Part shown: positions 17,630 through 26,592 of the stretch, in pieces
How positions within the stretch are numbered: position 1 is the first letter of the stretch
Layout: every line of letters starts with the position of its first letter
Source of the DNA: UBA695 sp042691655
GTDB taxonomy: Bacteria > Verrucomicrobiota > Verrucomicrobiia > Chthoniobacterales > Chthoniobacteraceae
DNA: 64,000 nucleotides
Reading direction: 5' to 3'
NCBI GenBank assembly: GCA_042691655.1
Contig: CP170506.1
Span: 1,054,001-1,118,000 of the forward strand
Translations under genes and position numbers: made by a program
The notes under the pieces: model-generated
What the model was told of the DNA's origin: nothing
Seen by the model: only the letters and a program-made list of their open reading frames with translations
Database searches by the model: none

Positions 17630-19834
17630 ATGGGTACCACTGCGGCCAGCAATTACAGCAGCTATGGTGATTCCGGCAGCACGAGCACAGGGGCAACCTC
17701 GAACGGTTCGTATGCCAATAACGATTCGACCAGCGACCCGGTCAACGTCATCTCGGGTGAATTTTACGCCGATACCGTCGATCTCCGATTGAACGGGCCG
17801 ATGCCCCTGGATATCCGGCGCAATTACGGTTCCCTCAACAAGGCCGAAAACAACTTCGGCAATGGCTGGCGGATGAGCTACTTCCCCTACCTCGTCTTCT
17901 CGTCCACGGATAGCACGGTCAGCCCCACCTTGATCACCGCCGCCGAAATGGACGGATCCGTGATTGTCTACCGCAAACAAACCTCGGGCACGCTGTGGAT
18001 TCCCACACCGGATGACAACCCGTCCCTAGGAAACGTTTTCCAGGGGGTCCCGGGCGGATTGGGCAACATTTACAACAACCAGATCGTCCTTTCCGGCACC
18101 GATACCTTTATTTTGAACGGCGCGGACGGAAGCGCTCGGACGTTCAAAGTCCGCTCCTTTGACCAGGACGGCAGCGGACTCACCCGCAAACGGCCTTATC
18201 TCCAGACATGGCGGGACAACCGGGGCAATTCATATACGTTTACTTTTGGCACCGACCCGAAGGCCACGGATTATGGGCAGGTTAATCGAATCCAGTCGAG
18301 CAACGGCAATTATGCCGGGTTCAACTACGATACCTACGGTCACATCATCGAAGCTTATAGCGGTGATGGACGGCGGCTCTATTACAATTACGACAGCTAC
18401 GGCGACCTCATCCAGGTCACGCTGCCCGACGCCTCCAAGGTCCAGTACGATTATCAGCACTTGCCTCTCGTTGGCTCGGGGTTGACCGGGAACTACTACA
18501 GCGACATGACGCTGACCACCAAGGTGTTTACGCGCACGGACGCCTCAATCAATTTCGATTGGGGCACGGGGTCGCCAGATTCTTCGGTACCAGCGGATAA
18601 GTTTTCCGCGCGTTGGACGGGCGTCGTGGTGCCGCTTTATTCCGATGCCTATACATTCTACACAAAATCGGACGACGGGGTGCGCCTTTGGGTTAACGGG
18701 AAACTCATCGTCGATAGCTGGGTTGATCAGGGAAGCGTGGAACACTCGGGCACGATTACGCTTACCGCCGGGCAAAAATACGACATCCAGGTTGCCTATT
18801 ATGAGAACGGGGGAGGAGCCTCGGTCTCTCTGTCCTGGTCCAGCGCCCATCAGTCCAAGCAGATCGTCCCTACCAGCCAGCTTTTCCCGTCGTCCAACCC
18901 GTCCAGCGTCTACTCCTCGCATCTGTTGACGCAGGAAACCAAACCGGGCGGGCGGGTGTTGAAAAACGACTACGATTCCGCCGGGCGCGTTACCTCGCAG
19001 TACAGCACGGTGGGCAGCGACTTGACGTCGGTCTTGAGTGGCAGCTTCACCTACGTCACCGGCACCAATTCGGACAAGACCCTTTCGGGAACCACGACCT
19101 TTGTCGATGCCCGTGGCTATTCAACGACCTACATCTACGCCAGCAGCCAGCTCACCCAGGTGACGGACCCCTCGGGAACCGTTTACCAGCAATGGTATTC
19201 GGCAGACGACGGTTCGGGCGGCTACCGGCGCAGCCTCAAATCCCGCACCGACAAACGCGGACTAGTCACCAACTATCTTTACGATTCCAAGGGCAACCCC
19301 ACCCAAGTCGGCGTAACCGGCGCGTTGCAGGGCGATCCGTCCATTGGCAGCACAACGGCCACGACCCGCTCCTCGTTCAATAGCCGCAACCTGATCGTCG
19401 GCGGCACCGACCCCATCGGCAACGTCACGAATTATACCTACGGCGATTCGGCTCATCCCTATCAAGCCACCGCCGTCGAAAAACGCGCTTCGGGCGGCAC
19501 GGTCAGCACGAACACGTTCCAATACGAGGATGTGGCCGCCGGTTCGGTCGCCTCCTACGGCCTCCTAAAGCAGATGACGATTGCCTCGGGAGCCGATCAA
19601 GCTGTTACGGTTCTCTCCAACAACGCGAACGGGTTTATCACATCCAAGACCTGCTATTCGAACACGGACGATCCGAACAGCGTCACGGCTTACCGCTATA
19701 ATCTTCGGGGCGAAATGCTGAGCGAAACCGACTCGGCGGGCCGCTCCACCGTTTACTCCTACGACGGACGCGGGAACCGCACGGGAATTATGAAGTATGA
19801 CGCAAGCGGCTCGCTTGCTGCCTTCCAGTTCTAG
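17630..19834 (+). pseudogene. RHS/YD-repeat protein fragment with PA14 domain
   Basis: A polymorphic-toxin-type wall protein. It begins with a DUF6531-like segment (DPVNVISGEFYADTVDLRL), continues with YD repeats (YDTYGHIIEAYSGDGRRLYY), an inserted PA14 domain at residues ~284-410 (GLTGNYYSDM, YTFYTKSDDGVRLWVNGKLI) and further YD repeats up to the stop. Both ends look cut. There is no signal peptide, and the frame upstream to 17441 is antisense to a phage gene. The C-terminus stops after a YD repeat with no RHS core or toxin tip. ATG 17630-17632 is the first in-frame start within RHS-like sequence, without a Shine-Dalgarno. Probably not expressed as a working protein. Confidence 0.6.
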
Positions 19835-19911
19835 CCGTTCAGGTTGAGCGTCGACCTCACCTGTTGTAAGTGTTCACCGCAGGAATATTCGATGATCGGC
19901 AAAAGTCGCCT

Positions 19912-19947
19912 ATTACGATTGTAGTTGACTAAAATTACAAACGTAGT
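19912..19947 (+). promoter_or_regulatory. Paired BlaI/MecI-type operators
   Basis: Two 14-bp sites with the same inverted ends: ATTAC-GATT-GTAGT (19912-19925) and ATTAC-AAAC-GTAGT (19934-19947). They start 22 bp apart, two helical turns, and end 4 bp before the repressor start codon. BlaI/MecI repressors bind dyads with TAC/GTA half-sites in front of their own operons, so autoregulation of the repressor-M56 operon is likely. Confidence 0.65.
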
Positions 19948-19951
19948 AGTC

Positions 19952-20335
19952 ATGACAACCATGAATCATCCCCCGCAGATTTCGGAGGCTGAATGGCAGG
20001 TCATGGAAGTGCTCTGGCAAACGTCCCCCCTCAATGCGAATCAAGTCATCGACGCCCTCGGCCATCGGACAGATTGGAAACCCAATACCGTGCGCACCTT
20101 GTTGGCTCGCCTCGTGAAAAAGGGTGCATTGAATGCCGAAGCGGAGGGCAATCACTATTTGTATTCCCCTCGCTTTTCCCGGGAAGCGCACGTTGGCGAC
20201 GAAAGCGAATCGTTCTTGAGCCGCGTCTTTGGCGGGGCGGCCAAGGGGTTGTTAGTTCACTTTGCCGAAAGCGGCAAGTTAACCGAAAACGATCTCAATG
20301 AACTGAAAAAAATTCTTAAACGCACCAAGGAGTAA
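19952..20335 (+). CDS. BlaI/MecI-family transcriptional repressor
   Basis: About 127 residues. The winged-helix core starts with ISEAEWQVMEVLWQTSPLNA and continues through the recognition helix (KPNTVRTLLARLVKKGAL) and wing (EGNHYLYSP), as in BlaI/MecI. The family is a dimer released from DNA when an M56 protease senses a signal. The ATG at 19952 was chosen; 19961 is equally possible, and a TTG at 19925 would overlap the operators. The last codons contain the ribosome site (AAGGAG) of the next gene. Confidence 0.85.
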   Translation: MTTMNHPPQISEAEWQVMEVLWQTSPLNANQVIDALGHRTDWKPNTVRTLLARLVKKGALNAEAEGNHYLYSPRFSREAHVGDESESFLSRVFGGAAKGLLVHFAESGKLTENDLNELKKILKRTKE

Positions 20336-20341
20336 GTCGCG

Positions 20342-22234
20342 ATGACAAAAGTGCTTTCTTTGCTTCAATCCACCTCCGCCTGGGTTTGGACAGCTTCTTG
20401 GCAAGCGACGATAATCGCCGCGCTGGTGATGATAACCCAATGGGCTTTCCGACGGCAATTGGCTGCTCGCTGGCGCAATGCCTTATGGCTACTCGTCTTC
20501 GCGCGTTTGCTCATGCCCGTCTTGCCAGCGGCACGCCTTAGCGCCTTCAACTGGCTTACACCAAAAGTGCCACTTGCCACGAAAGTAGTGCAAGAAAATC
20601 CATCGCGCCCTTTGGCCGGCGAACCGGTGATGACGAGCGACCCAGAGTTACAGTCTCGCGCCCAATTAAAGCTTTTATTCACTCTGCTCGCCCTCGCTTG
20701 GGGAACTGGCTTCGTGGTGACTCTTGGCTTGGGAGTGGCCGGATACATTCGGCAGTGCCAAAGAGCGGTTCGCTTCCAACGACGTACGGCTGAGCCGTTG
20801 CAAGAGATGTTCGACGTCGTGAAAACAGAATTGGGCGTCCATCGAGTTGAATTGACGATCTCCGAAGCCGTTGCAACGCCCATCGTATCCGGTGTGTGGA
20901 AGCCCGTCGTTACCCTTCCCGTCGGGCTCGAATCCGCGCTCCAGGCCGAGGAGATACGCATGGTCCTTTTTCACGAACTCGCCCATGTTAAGAGAGGAGA
21001 TATTTGGATGGCATGGTTGGCATGGCTCGCCGGGGCGCTGCACTGGTTTAATCCGGCGATCAGGTTTGCCCTGGCCCGGGCACGCAAGGACCGGGAGATG
21101 GCGTGCGATGAATGGGTGCTTCGGTTTGTTGCCGACTCCAACGCTTACGGCTCGGCTTTAGTGCGTTTCCTTGAATCCCGGCAAACACCCACGCCGCAAT
21201 TTGGAACCATCGGGATCTTCGAAAGCAACTCTGCCTTGATCCAGCGTGTCAAACGGATTGCCGCTTATCGCCGCCCAAGCTTTCTCGGCTCCGCCATCGG
21301 AGCCATTCTCTTGATCGTAGTCGGCACACTCACCCTCACTGGAGCGGTCAATCCGAAGGAATCGACATCTGAAAGCCCTAAGTCTCCGCCCACGGCCAAA
21401 CCGAAATCCACGACACCGGTATCAGGGTTCGCCTTGGAAACAAGATCGAGATTCATTGAAATCTCCGAATCGTCCCTTGAAAAATGGCTCACCCCCAACC
21501 ACCCGCTTCATGAAATGGGACGGCAACTGCGCTCGCAGGGAAGGGATTCCTCAGCATTCATGGGATCAACGGGCATCCTTTCCACTGCGGAAGCAGACTC
21601 GGTTGTTCAACAAATGAGTAGAATAGAAGATTCCGTCCTTATTTCTGCACCGCGATTCACTGCTCGCTCTGGACAGGAAGTCGAAGTCCAGCTTACCAAA
21701 GCATTTAAATATCCCACCGAATATGCGCCCAAGAAGGAGGGGGAGAAGGTCGTGACTCCAACGGCATTTGACACAAAACAGATCGGGCCCTCGCTGGACA
21801 TCATGCAAACGGTTTCCCCCGATGGGGAAGCGATTGACGTGAAGGTTACGGCGCAGGTCATCGATTTAGTCGGCGTGATTCATTACACGGACAAAGGCAC
21901 GATCCCGTTCATCATAAAGCCCAAGGGCCCCATAAGCGAGCGCGTTGACGAGACAATTGCCCAAGCATACGAGATAAACAGGTCGCTAAAAACCGGGGTT
22001 GCGCAACCGGTGTTTTCGATATGGAAGGTTCAAACTAGCGCAAGCATTTTTGCTGGACAAACCTTTGTGGTGGGCGGCGTCAAGCCAGCACCAGAAAACG
22101 AAATCATCAAAGGATATTCCGAGCGCCGTTTTCTATTTGTCTTTGTGACTCCACTCGTGGTCGGCTCGGAACCGCCCGCTTCTCGGGTTGAGCCGACAGC
22201 AGCATCCCCGGCGGTCAAAAACCCCAAGGAGTAG
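20342..22234 (+). CDS. M56 (BlaR1-like) membrane metalloprotease fused to a secretin-like domain
   Basis: 630 residues. Membrane segments near residues 12-32, 38-58, 115-140 and 310-330 surround the cytoplasmic zinc protease domain with the complete motif H211-E-L-A-H215 and the later KDREMACDEWVL helix. After the last membrane segment, instead of a penicillin-binding sensor, residues ~430-600 resemble a secretin fold (LISAPRFTARSGQEVEVQL, GPSLDIMQTVSPDGEAIDV, GQTFVVGGV, FVFVTPLVV). AAGGAG lies just before the ATG. It follows the BlaI-type gene by 6 bp and is followed by a paralogue 3 bp downstream. It probably senses an envelope signal and relieves repression; the signal is unknown. Confidence 0.8.
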   Translation: MTKVLSLLQSTSAWVWTASWQATIIAALVMITQWAFRRQLAARWRNALWLLVFARLLMPVLPAARLSAFNWLTPKVPLATKVVQENPSRPLAGEPVMTSDPELQSRAQLKLLFTLLALAWGTGFVVTLGLGVAGYIRQCQRAVRFQRRTAEPLQEMFDVVKTELGVHRVELTISEAVATPIVSGVWKPVVTLPVGLESALQAEEIRMVLFHELAHVKRGDIWMAWLAWLAGALHWFNPAIRFALARARKDREMACDEWVLRFVADSNAYGSALVRFLESRQTPTPQFGTIGIFESNSALIQRVKRIAAYRRPSFLGSAIGAILLIVVGTLTLTGAVNPKESTSESPKSPPTAKPKSTTPVSGFALETRSRFIEISESSLEKWLTPNHPLHEMGRQLRSQGRDSSAFMGSTGILSTAEADSVVQQMSRIEDSVLISAPRFTARSGQEVEVQLTKAFKYPTEYAPKKEGEKVVTPTAFDTKQIGPSLDIMQTVSPDGEAIDVKVTAQVIDLVGVIHYTDKGTIPFIIKPKGPISERVDETIAQAYEINRSLKTGVAQPVFSIWKVQTSASIFAGQTFVVGGVKPAPENEIIKGYSERRFLFVFVTPLVVGSEPPASRVEPTAASPAVKNPKE

Positions 22235-22237
22235 GTC

Positions 22238-25200
22238 ATGATGACACACGCGCTTTCTTTACTGGAATCGACGGTCTCGTGGATTTGGACGGCTTCCTGG
22301 CAGGCGACCCTCATCGCCGGGTTGGTGCTGCTGACCCAATGGGTTTTGCGCCGCCGTCTTTCCGCGCGTTGGCGCAACGCGCTCTGGTTGCTGGTGTTCG
22401 CGCGCCTCCTCATGCCAACACTGCCAGCGTCGCGTTGCAGCGCCTACAATTGGTTGCCGGTGAGAAGAGACATTGCCGCCGCGCACTTTCGCAATGTACC
22501 GGAAGTCAACGAGGCCGCCGCAGTCGAAGCCGAACTCCCGACGGTTTCGCGTCCGAATATCCCGCAACCGCCCTTGGCTGCCCCCAAGGGAGTTCAAACC
22601 CGCGGCCAGAATTGGCGTTTGGATACACTCCTCTCTTTCACTTGGGGAATCGGTTTCGTTGCGGCCCTCGGGTTGGGGGCAGCCGGGTACTTGCGTCTTC
22701 GCCGCCGCGCCATCCGCAGCCAGCGTGATATTCCAGAATCCCTGAAAGAGCAATTCCAAGCCGCAAAAGCGGAACTGCGTGTGAACCATGCCGACTTGAT
22801 GGTTTCCGAAGCGGTATCAACGCCCATGGTAACCGGCCTATGGCGCGCCAGGATCATCCTTCCCCCCGACATTGAATCCACCCTTTCTCCCGAAGATGTG
22901 CGCATGGTCCTTCTGCACGAATTGGCGCGCGTTCGACGTGGGGATCTGTGGATGGCTTGGCTTGCGTGGATTGCCGGGGCATTGCATTGGTTCAACCCGG
23001 CGATTCACTATGTAGCCGGACGGGCGCGCAAGGATCGGGAGATGGCGTGCGACGAATGGGTGCTTCGGGCGGTCACAAACTCGAATGCTTATGGTTTGGC
23101 CCTGGTGCATTTCCTTGAATACCGGCAGTCCGCCAGACCCCGGCTTGGAACCATAGGCATTTTCGAGAGCAAGGCCGCCTTGGTCCAGCGCGTCAAGCGC
23201 ATCGCCGATTATCGACGCCCCACCGTTTGGGGGGCCTTGGCTGGAGTATGGATCTTAATGACCATTGGAGTGCTGACCCTTACCGGCGCAAGCACGCCTA
23301 AGCTCGGCAATGCAAAGGATACTGCCACCGCTAAAAAAACGGAGCCGATTGAATATGCAGCGGCACCTTTTGTCGTTCAATGCGAAGACGGGCGTGGCCA
23401 CGCAGTACCCGGCGCGGAGGTCTATCTCATTCAATGGCATAGTCTTGATCATGATCAATTCTCCGCCACGGGACCATTAAGGACGGATGCCGGTGGTAAG
23501 GCGGTTTTCTCCAAGCCGATTACCTTTCATCATGGGGAATATTCACGCTTGGTCTACGCAAGGGTCCCGGGCAAGCTGGTGGCGGGACGTTTTGTAATGC
23601 GGAACGTCACGAACAACCGGGATGACGGCGCCGAAAAACAAATCACCTTAAAGATGAGGCCAAGCACAAGCCTCAAAGGCACCGTCAAATTGGCGGGTGG
23701 CAAAGACCCCCGGTTGGCCAAGGTCAGCCTGATGTGGAGCGAAAAGGGGGATCCCGACAACGGATTCGGCGGTGATTTTTCGCCCTTTCAGCAACCGGAA
23801 CCATGGCCCCAACTGGTCGAGCGGAAGCCGGACCGGAACGGAGCGTTCGAGTTTGAGGATATCGCCCGAGAAAGTATTGTTTACCTATTGGCGAATGCTG
23901 CCGGATTTGGCGAAACGCAATGGATGAAGTTATTGCCCGTCGCTGGAAATGAATTCCCAACGCTGCTGCTTGAACCCGAGTCCATCATCGAAGGCCGTGT
24001 GCGCTTTTCCGAGACAAACAGGCCCGCTGCGGGAATCCATGTTTGGGCGCAGCAAAACCATGGCGGCTATGTGCAGCATCCCTTTTTTGCGACGACCTTG
24101 GACGACGGGAGCTTCAAAATCGGCGGGCTCGGCGAGGGCACTTACGACGTGAGCGCCGGACAGTCCACCGAATGGACGGCTTTTCCACAAAGTGTCATGG
24201 TCCGGCCCGGAGTTTCGGGATCCGCAAACCTCGTCTTGGAGCCTGGAATGTTGATGACCGGCAAGGTAACGGAAAAAGGCTCGGACATGCCCGTGAAGGG
24301 AATCGGCATCACGGCGGATGCCAATGAAATCGGGGGACAAGCCCTGGATACAGCCGTCAGCGACGGCAACGGCAACTACCGGCTGCGGCTGCCTTCGGGA
24401 AAATCGTTGCTCTTTATTTCCGATTTCCAAAACGGGGACTTTGAGAACCCCAAAGACCAAGCGAGACGAACGGTTACAATCGCAGGCGGGAAAATCACCG
24501 ATGGCTCGCCGGATTTCGTGCTGACGCGCAAGGAATCCCCCGCTCCCAGCGTCCCGCCCAAAAACGCGACGGTGCGCGGACGCGTTATTGATTCAGACGG
24601 AAGACCTGTGCCGAATGTCTTGGTCAGTTACGATACGCAACCGCTGCCCCAATATCCCACCGCGCCGGGTAATCAGGAAGGCGGGCCACTTGGTTCCACC
24701 AAGGAAGATGGCACGTATGAATTCAAGCTGCATCCGTTCTGCAATTATGAAATTCGGGCAGGCGGCGTCTTCCATAGCACGGCACGCAGCCGCCGGTTTG
24801 AAACCGGATCGGGCACCTGGCATCAAGTGGAAGATTTGGTGATCCATCCGGCCACGGGTTCCGCATCCGGAGTCGTAGTAGATCAGGATGGGCGGCCTCT
24901 TGCCAACGTCGAGATCGAGCCCTCCTCGAAAAATAAATTCGCCTGGACAAGCAACCAAGTGCGCTCCGACGAAGCCGGACACTTCGCCATTTTCCATCTT
25001 CTGGCCGACGAATTATTCGACCTTCGGCTTCACAAACCCGGTTACACACCTCGCAACCTTTATCGCATCCCGCCGAACACCGCCGACCTCCAAATCCAGC
25101 TCCTGCGCGAAACGCAGCCGATGCCGGGAATAAAGTACGGTGGCGAGTGGCTCCGGGATGGCAAACGGCTCATCGGCCGTCCGGCACCGGATTGGAATGT

Positions 25201-25642
25201 CCAGGAATGGATTCAGAAACAAGATTCCTCGCCAGGCCCCAAGCGAAGCGATGGCCGCTGGACGCTTCTGTGGTTTGATCGAGGCGAAGACGGCAGTGGT
25301 GAATATATCCAAAAGCTGGCGGAGGCTGCCCGCCGGTTCAATCTTGTGCCGGTGGTCATTTATCAAAGCCATTTCGACGCCCACCTACCCCGCTGGATTT
25401 TGCAGAAGACGCCACTCCCGGTAACGGTGGGAGTCGACCGCTATACAAACGATCCCACCGACGATCCTCAGCAGAGCGAATACAGTGTCACACGCATCGC
25501 GTACGGCAACCGGAACGCCTATCTTATTGACCCGGACGGCATTGTCCGGTCGACCCCCAATAATAACCTGGAAGGGATTGGCTCGGTGATGGGCAAACCG
25601 GATATCACTCCAGTTCCCACCGCGACTCCGAAGACCCAATGA
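22238..25642 (+). CDS. M56-like membrane protein with altered zinc motif, CnaB-like and thioredoxin-like domains
   Basis: 1134 residues, paralogous to the preceding protein over the first ~340 residues. At the zinc site it reads H227-E-L-A-R231: the second His is Arg (codon CGC), so the usual HExxH is broken and protease activity is doubtful. The DREMACDEWVL helix is kept. The long C-terminal part has several carboxypeptidase-regulatory/CnaB-like units (VRGRVIDSDGRPVPNVLVSY, ASGVVVDQDGRPLANVEIEP) and ends in a thioredoxin-fold segment (GRPAPDWNVQEWI, LLWFDRG) without a CxxC. AAGGAG precedes the ATG. It may be a sensor or decoy partner of the active paralogue. Confidence 0.75.
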   Translation: MMTHALSLLESTVSWIWTASWQATLIAGLVLLTQWVLRRRLSARWRNALWLLVFARLLMPTLPASRCSAYNWLPVRRDIAAAHFRNVPEVNEAAAVEAELPTVSRPNIPQPPLAAPKGVQTRGQNWRLDTLLSFTWGIGFVAALGLGAAGYLRLRRRAIRSQRDIPESLKEQFQAAKAELRVNHADLMVSEAVSTPMVTGLWRARIILPPDIESTLSPEDVRMVLLHELARVRRGDLWMAWLAWIAGALHWFNPAIHYVAGRARKDREMACDEWVLRAVTNSNAYGLALVHFLEYRQSARPRLGTIGIFESKAALVQRVKRIADYRRPTVWGALAGVWILMTIGVLTLTGASTPKLGNAKDTATAKKTEPIEYAAAPFVVQCEDGRGHAVPGAEVYLIQWHSLDHDQFSATGPLRTDAGGKAVFSKPITFHHGEYSRLVYARVPGKLVAGRFVMRNVTNNRDDGAEKQITLKMRPSTSLKGTVKLAGGKDPRLAKVSLMWSEKGDPDNGFGGDFSPFQQPEPWPQLVERKPDRNGAFEFEDIARESIVYLLANAAGFGETQWMKLLPVAGNEFPTLLLEPESIIEGRVRFSETNRPAAGIHVWAQQNHGGYVQHPFFATTLDDGSFKIGGLGEGTYDVSAGQSTEWTAFPQSVMVRPGVSGSANLVLEPGMLMTGKVTEKGSDMPVKGIGITADANEIGGQALDTAVSDGNGNYRLRLPSGKSLLFISDFQNGDFENPKDQARRTVTIAGGKITDGSPDFVLTRKESPAPSVPPKNATVRGRVIDSDGRPVPNVLVSYDTQPLPQYPTAPGNQEGGPLGSTKEDGTYEFKLHPFCNYEIRAGGVFHSTARSRRFETGSGTWHQVEDLVIHPATGSASGVVVDQDGRPLANVEIEPSSKNKFAWTSNQVRSDEAGHFAIFHLLADELFDLRLHKPGYTPRNLYRIPPNTADLQIQLLRETQPMPGIKYGGEWLRDGKRLIGRPAPDWNVQEWIQKQDSSPGPKRSDGRWTLLWFDRGEDGSGEYIQKLAEAARRFNLVPVVIYQSHFDAHLPRWILQKTPLPVTVGVDRYTNDPTDDPQQSEYSVTRIAYGNRNAYLIDPDGIVRSTPNNNLEGIGSVMGKPDITPVPTATPKTQ

Positions 25643-25849
25643 TGGAGAATGACGTAAAGAGCGTTTTCTGGATTTGATTATCCTTCATCGCCGCCGTCTC
25701 CCTGATTCCCTGTTTCGCGATTCAATTGCCGCTGCTCGGGTTGTCCGCGCGGACGGCCGAATTCGCGTTTCTCGAATTGGGGACGGTTGCACCTTGCTCG
25801 TCGTCGACATGGCTGCGGCCTTTGTCCGGGGGGCCCGCGCGAATAGGGA

Positions 25850-26272
25850 TTATTCGTCGGTCCGATTCCAGTCCCTTACGACATAGCCCGCGTTGGGGAG
25901 CAGGTCGATCCAGCGGTCGTAAATCCACGCCATGAGCCGTACGTGCTCCCGCGCGTCCTTCGGCGTCGGGAAGAAAAGATAGCCGTCCCTGTCGGAGTAG
26001 TTGACGAGTTCTCCCTTGGTCCCGAAGCGGACGTGAATACATCCCTCGGAGCGGAGTTCCACCTCAGCGTAATCCCGTTTTTCGAGAGGCCGCGGCTTTT
26101 GTTCGCCGATGGACTCGGAGTTGACCGAGGACACATTGAGGACGGCGTTTCTTTTGTCGATCGAGATGATCTCCACTTCGAAGACATAGTGACCCCCGTC
26201 GGCATCGACAAGGTAGGCTTTGTTGCCGGGTTGCGGCGGCGTCGAGAACGGTGTGAACGCGAATTCTTCCAT
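25850..26272 (-). CDS. Hypothetical protein
   Basis: 140 residues, no recognised domain and no signal peptide. It is rich in charged residues and beta-strand-like stretches (AYLVDADGGHYVFEVEIISI). Coding is supported by the ordinary protein-like composition of this frame compared with the Arg-rich alternatives. It stands alone between the M56 operon and the minus-strand gene at 26593. The preceding gap 25643-25849 shows no gene. A small accessory or immunity protein is possible, but nothing in the sequence says so. Confidence 0.5.
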   Translation of the reverse strand: MEEFAFTPFSTPPQPGNKAYLVDADGGHYVFEVEIISIDKRNAVLNVSSVNSESIGEQKPRPLEKRDYAEVELRSEGCIHVRFGTKGELVNYSDRDGYLFFPTPKDAREHVRLMAWIYDRWIDLLPNAGYVVRDWNRTDE

Positions 26273-26592
26273 ATTCGCTCAAGTGGGGCGTCAGAACGCT
26301 CTCGTCAAGTTTTCGCCCGAATTTTACCCCACCGGGGAAAAATCAATTTTCCCCGATCAGATCCCTTACCGGTTTTCCGGGCATCCGAGCCCGAACCGGG
26401 TCAAATGCCCGAATGTCCGAAAACATCCTTTCCTGGGGAAAGGAACTCATGCGAGTCGCGTGGAAATGCGGGCATTCCCGCCCGAAAAAGTCCGAAGCCG
26501 CTAAAAAATCGGTGGTGGAACTGTTTCGCAAGGCCGGGGAAGCGGGGGAATGCGATGGGGTCGATAAACTGTGCCTCTGTCCGGGATTATGC
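26273..26592. other. Intergenic stretch with hairpins
   Basis: No confident gene. GGGGAAAA (26334-26341) and TTTTCCCC (26347-26354) form a strong hairpin with a 5-nt loop, and further GC-rich inverted repeats built on CCCGG/CCGGG follow. A 52-codon plus-strand frame starting at ATG 26449, with AAGGA 4 nt before it, encodes a Cys-rich peptide (MRVAWKCGHSRPKKSEAAKK) but overlaps the end of the opposite gene; it could be a gene fragment. Confidence 0.35.
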
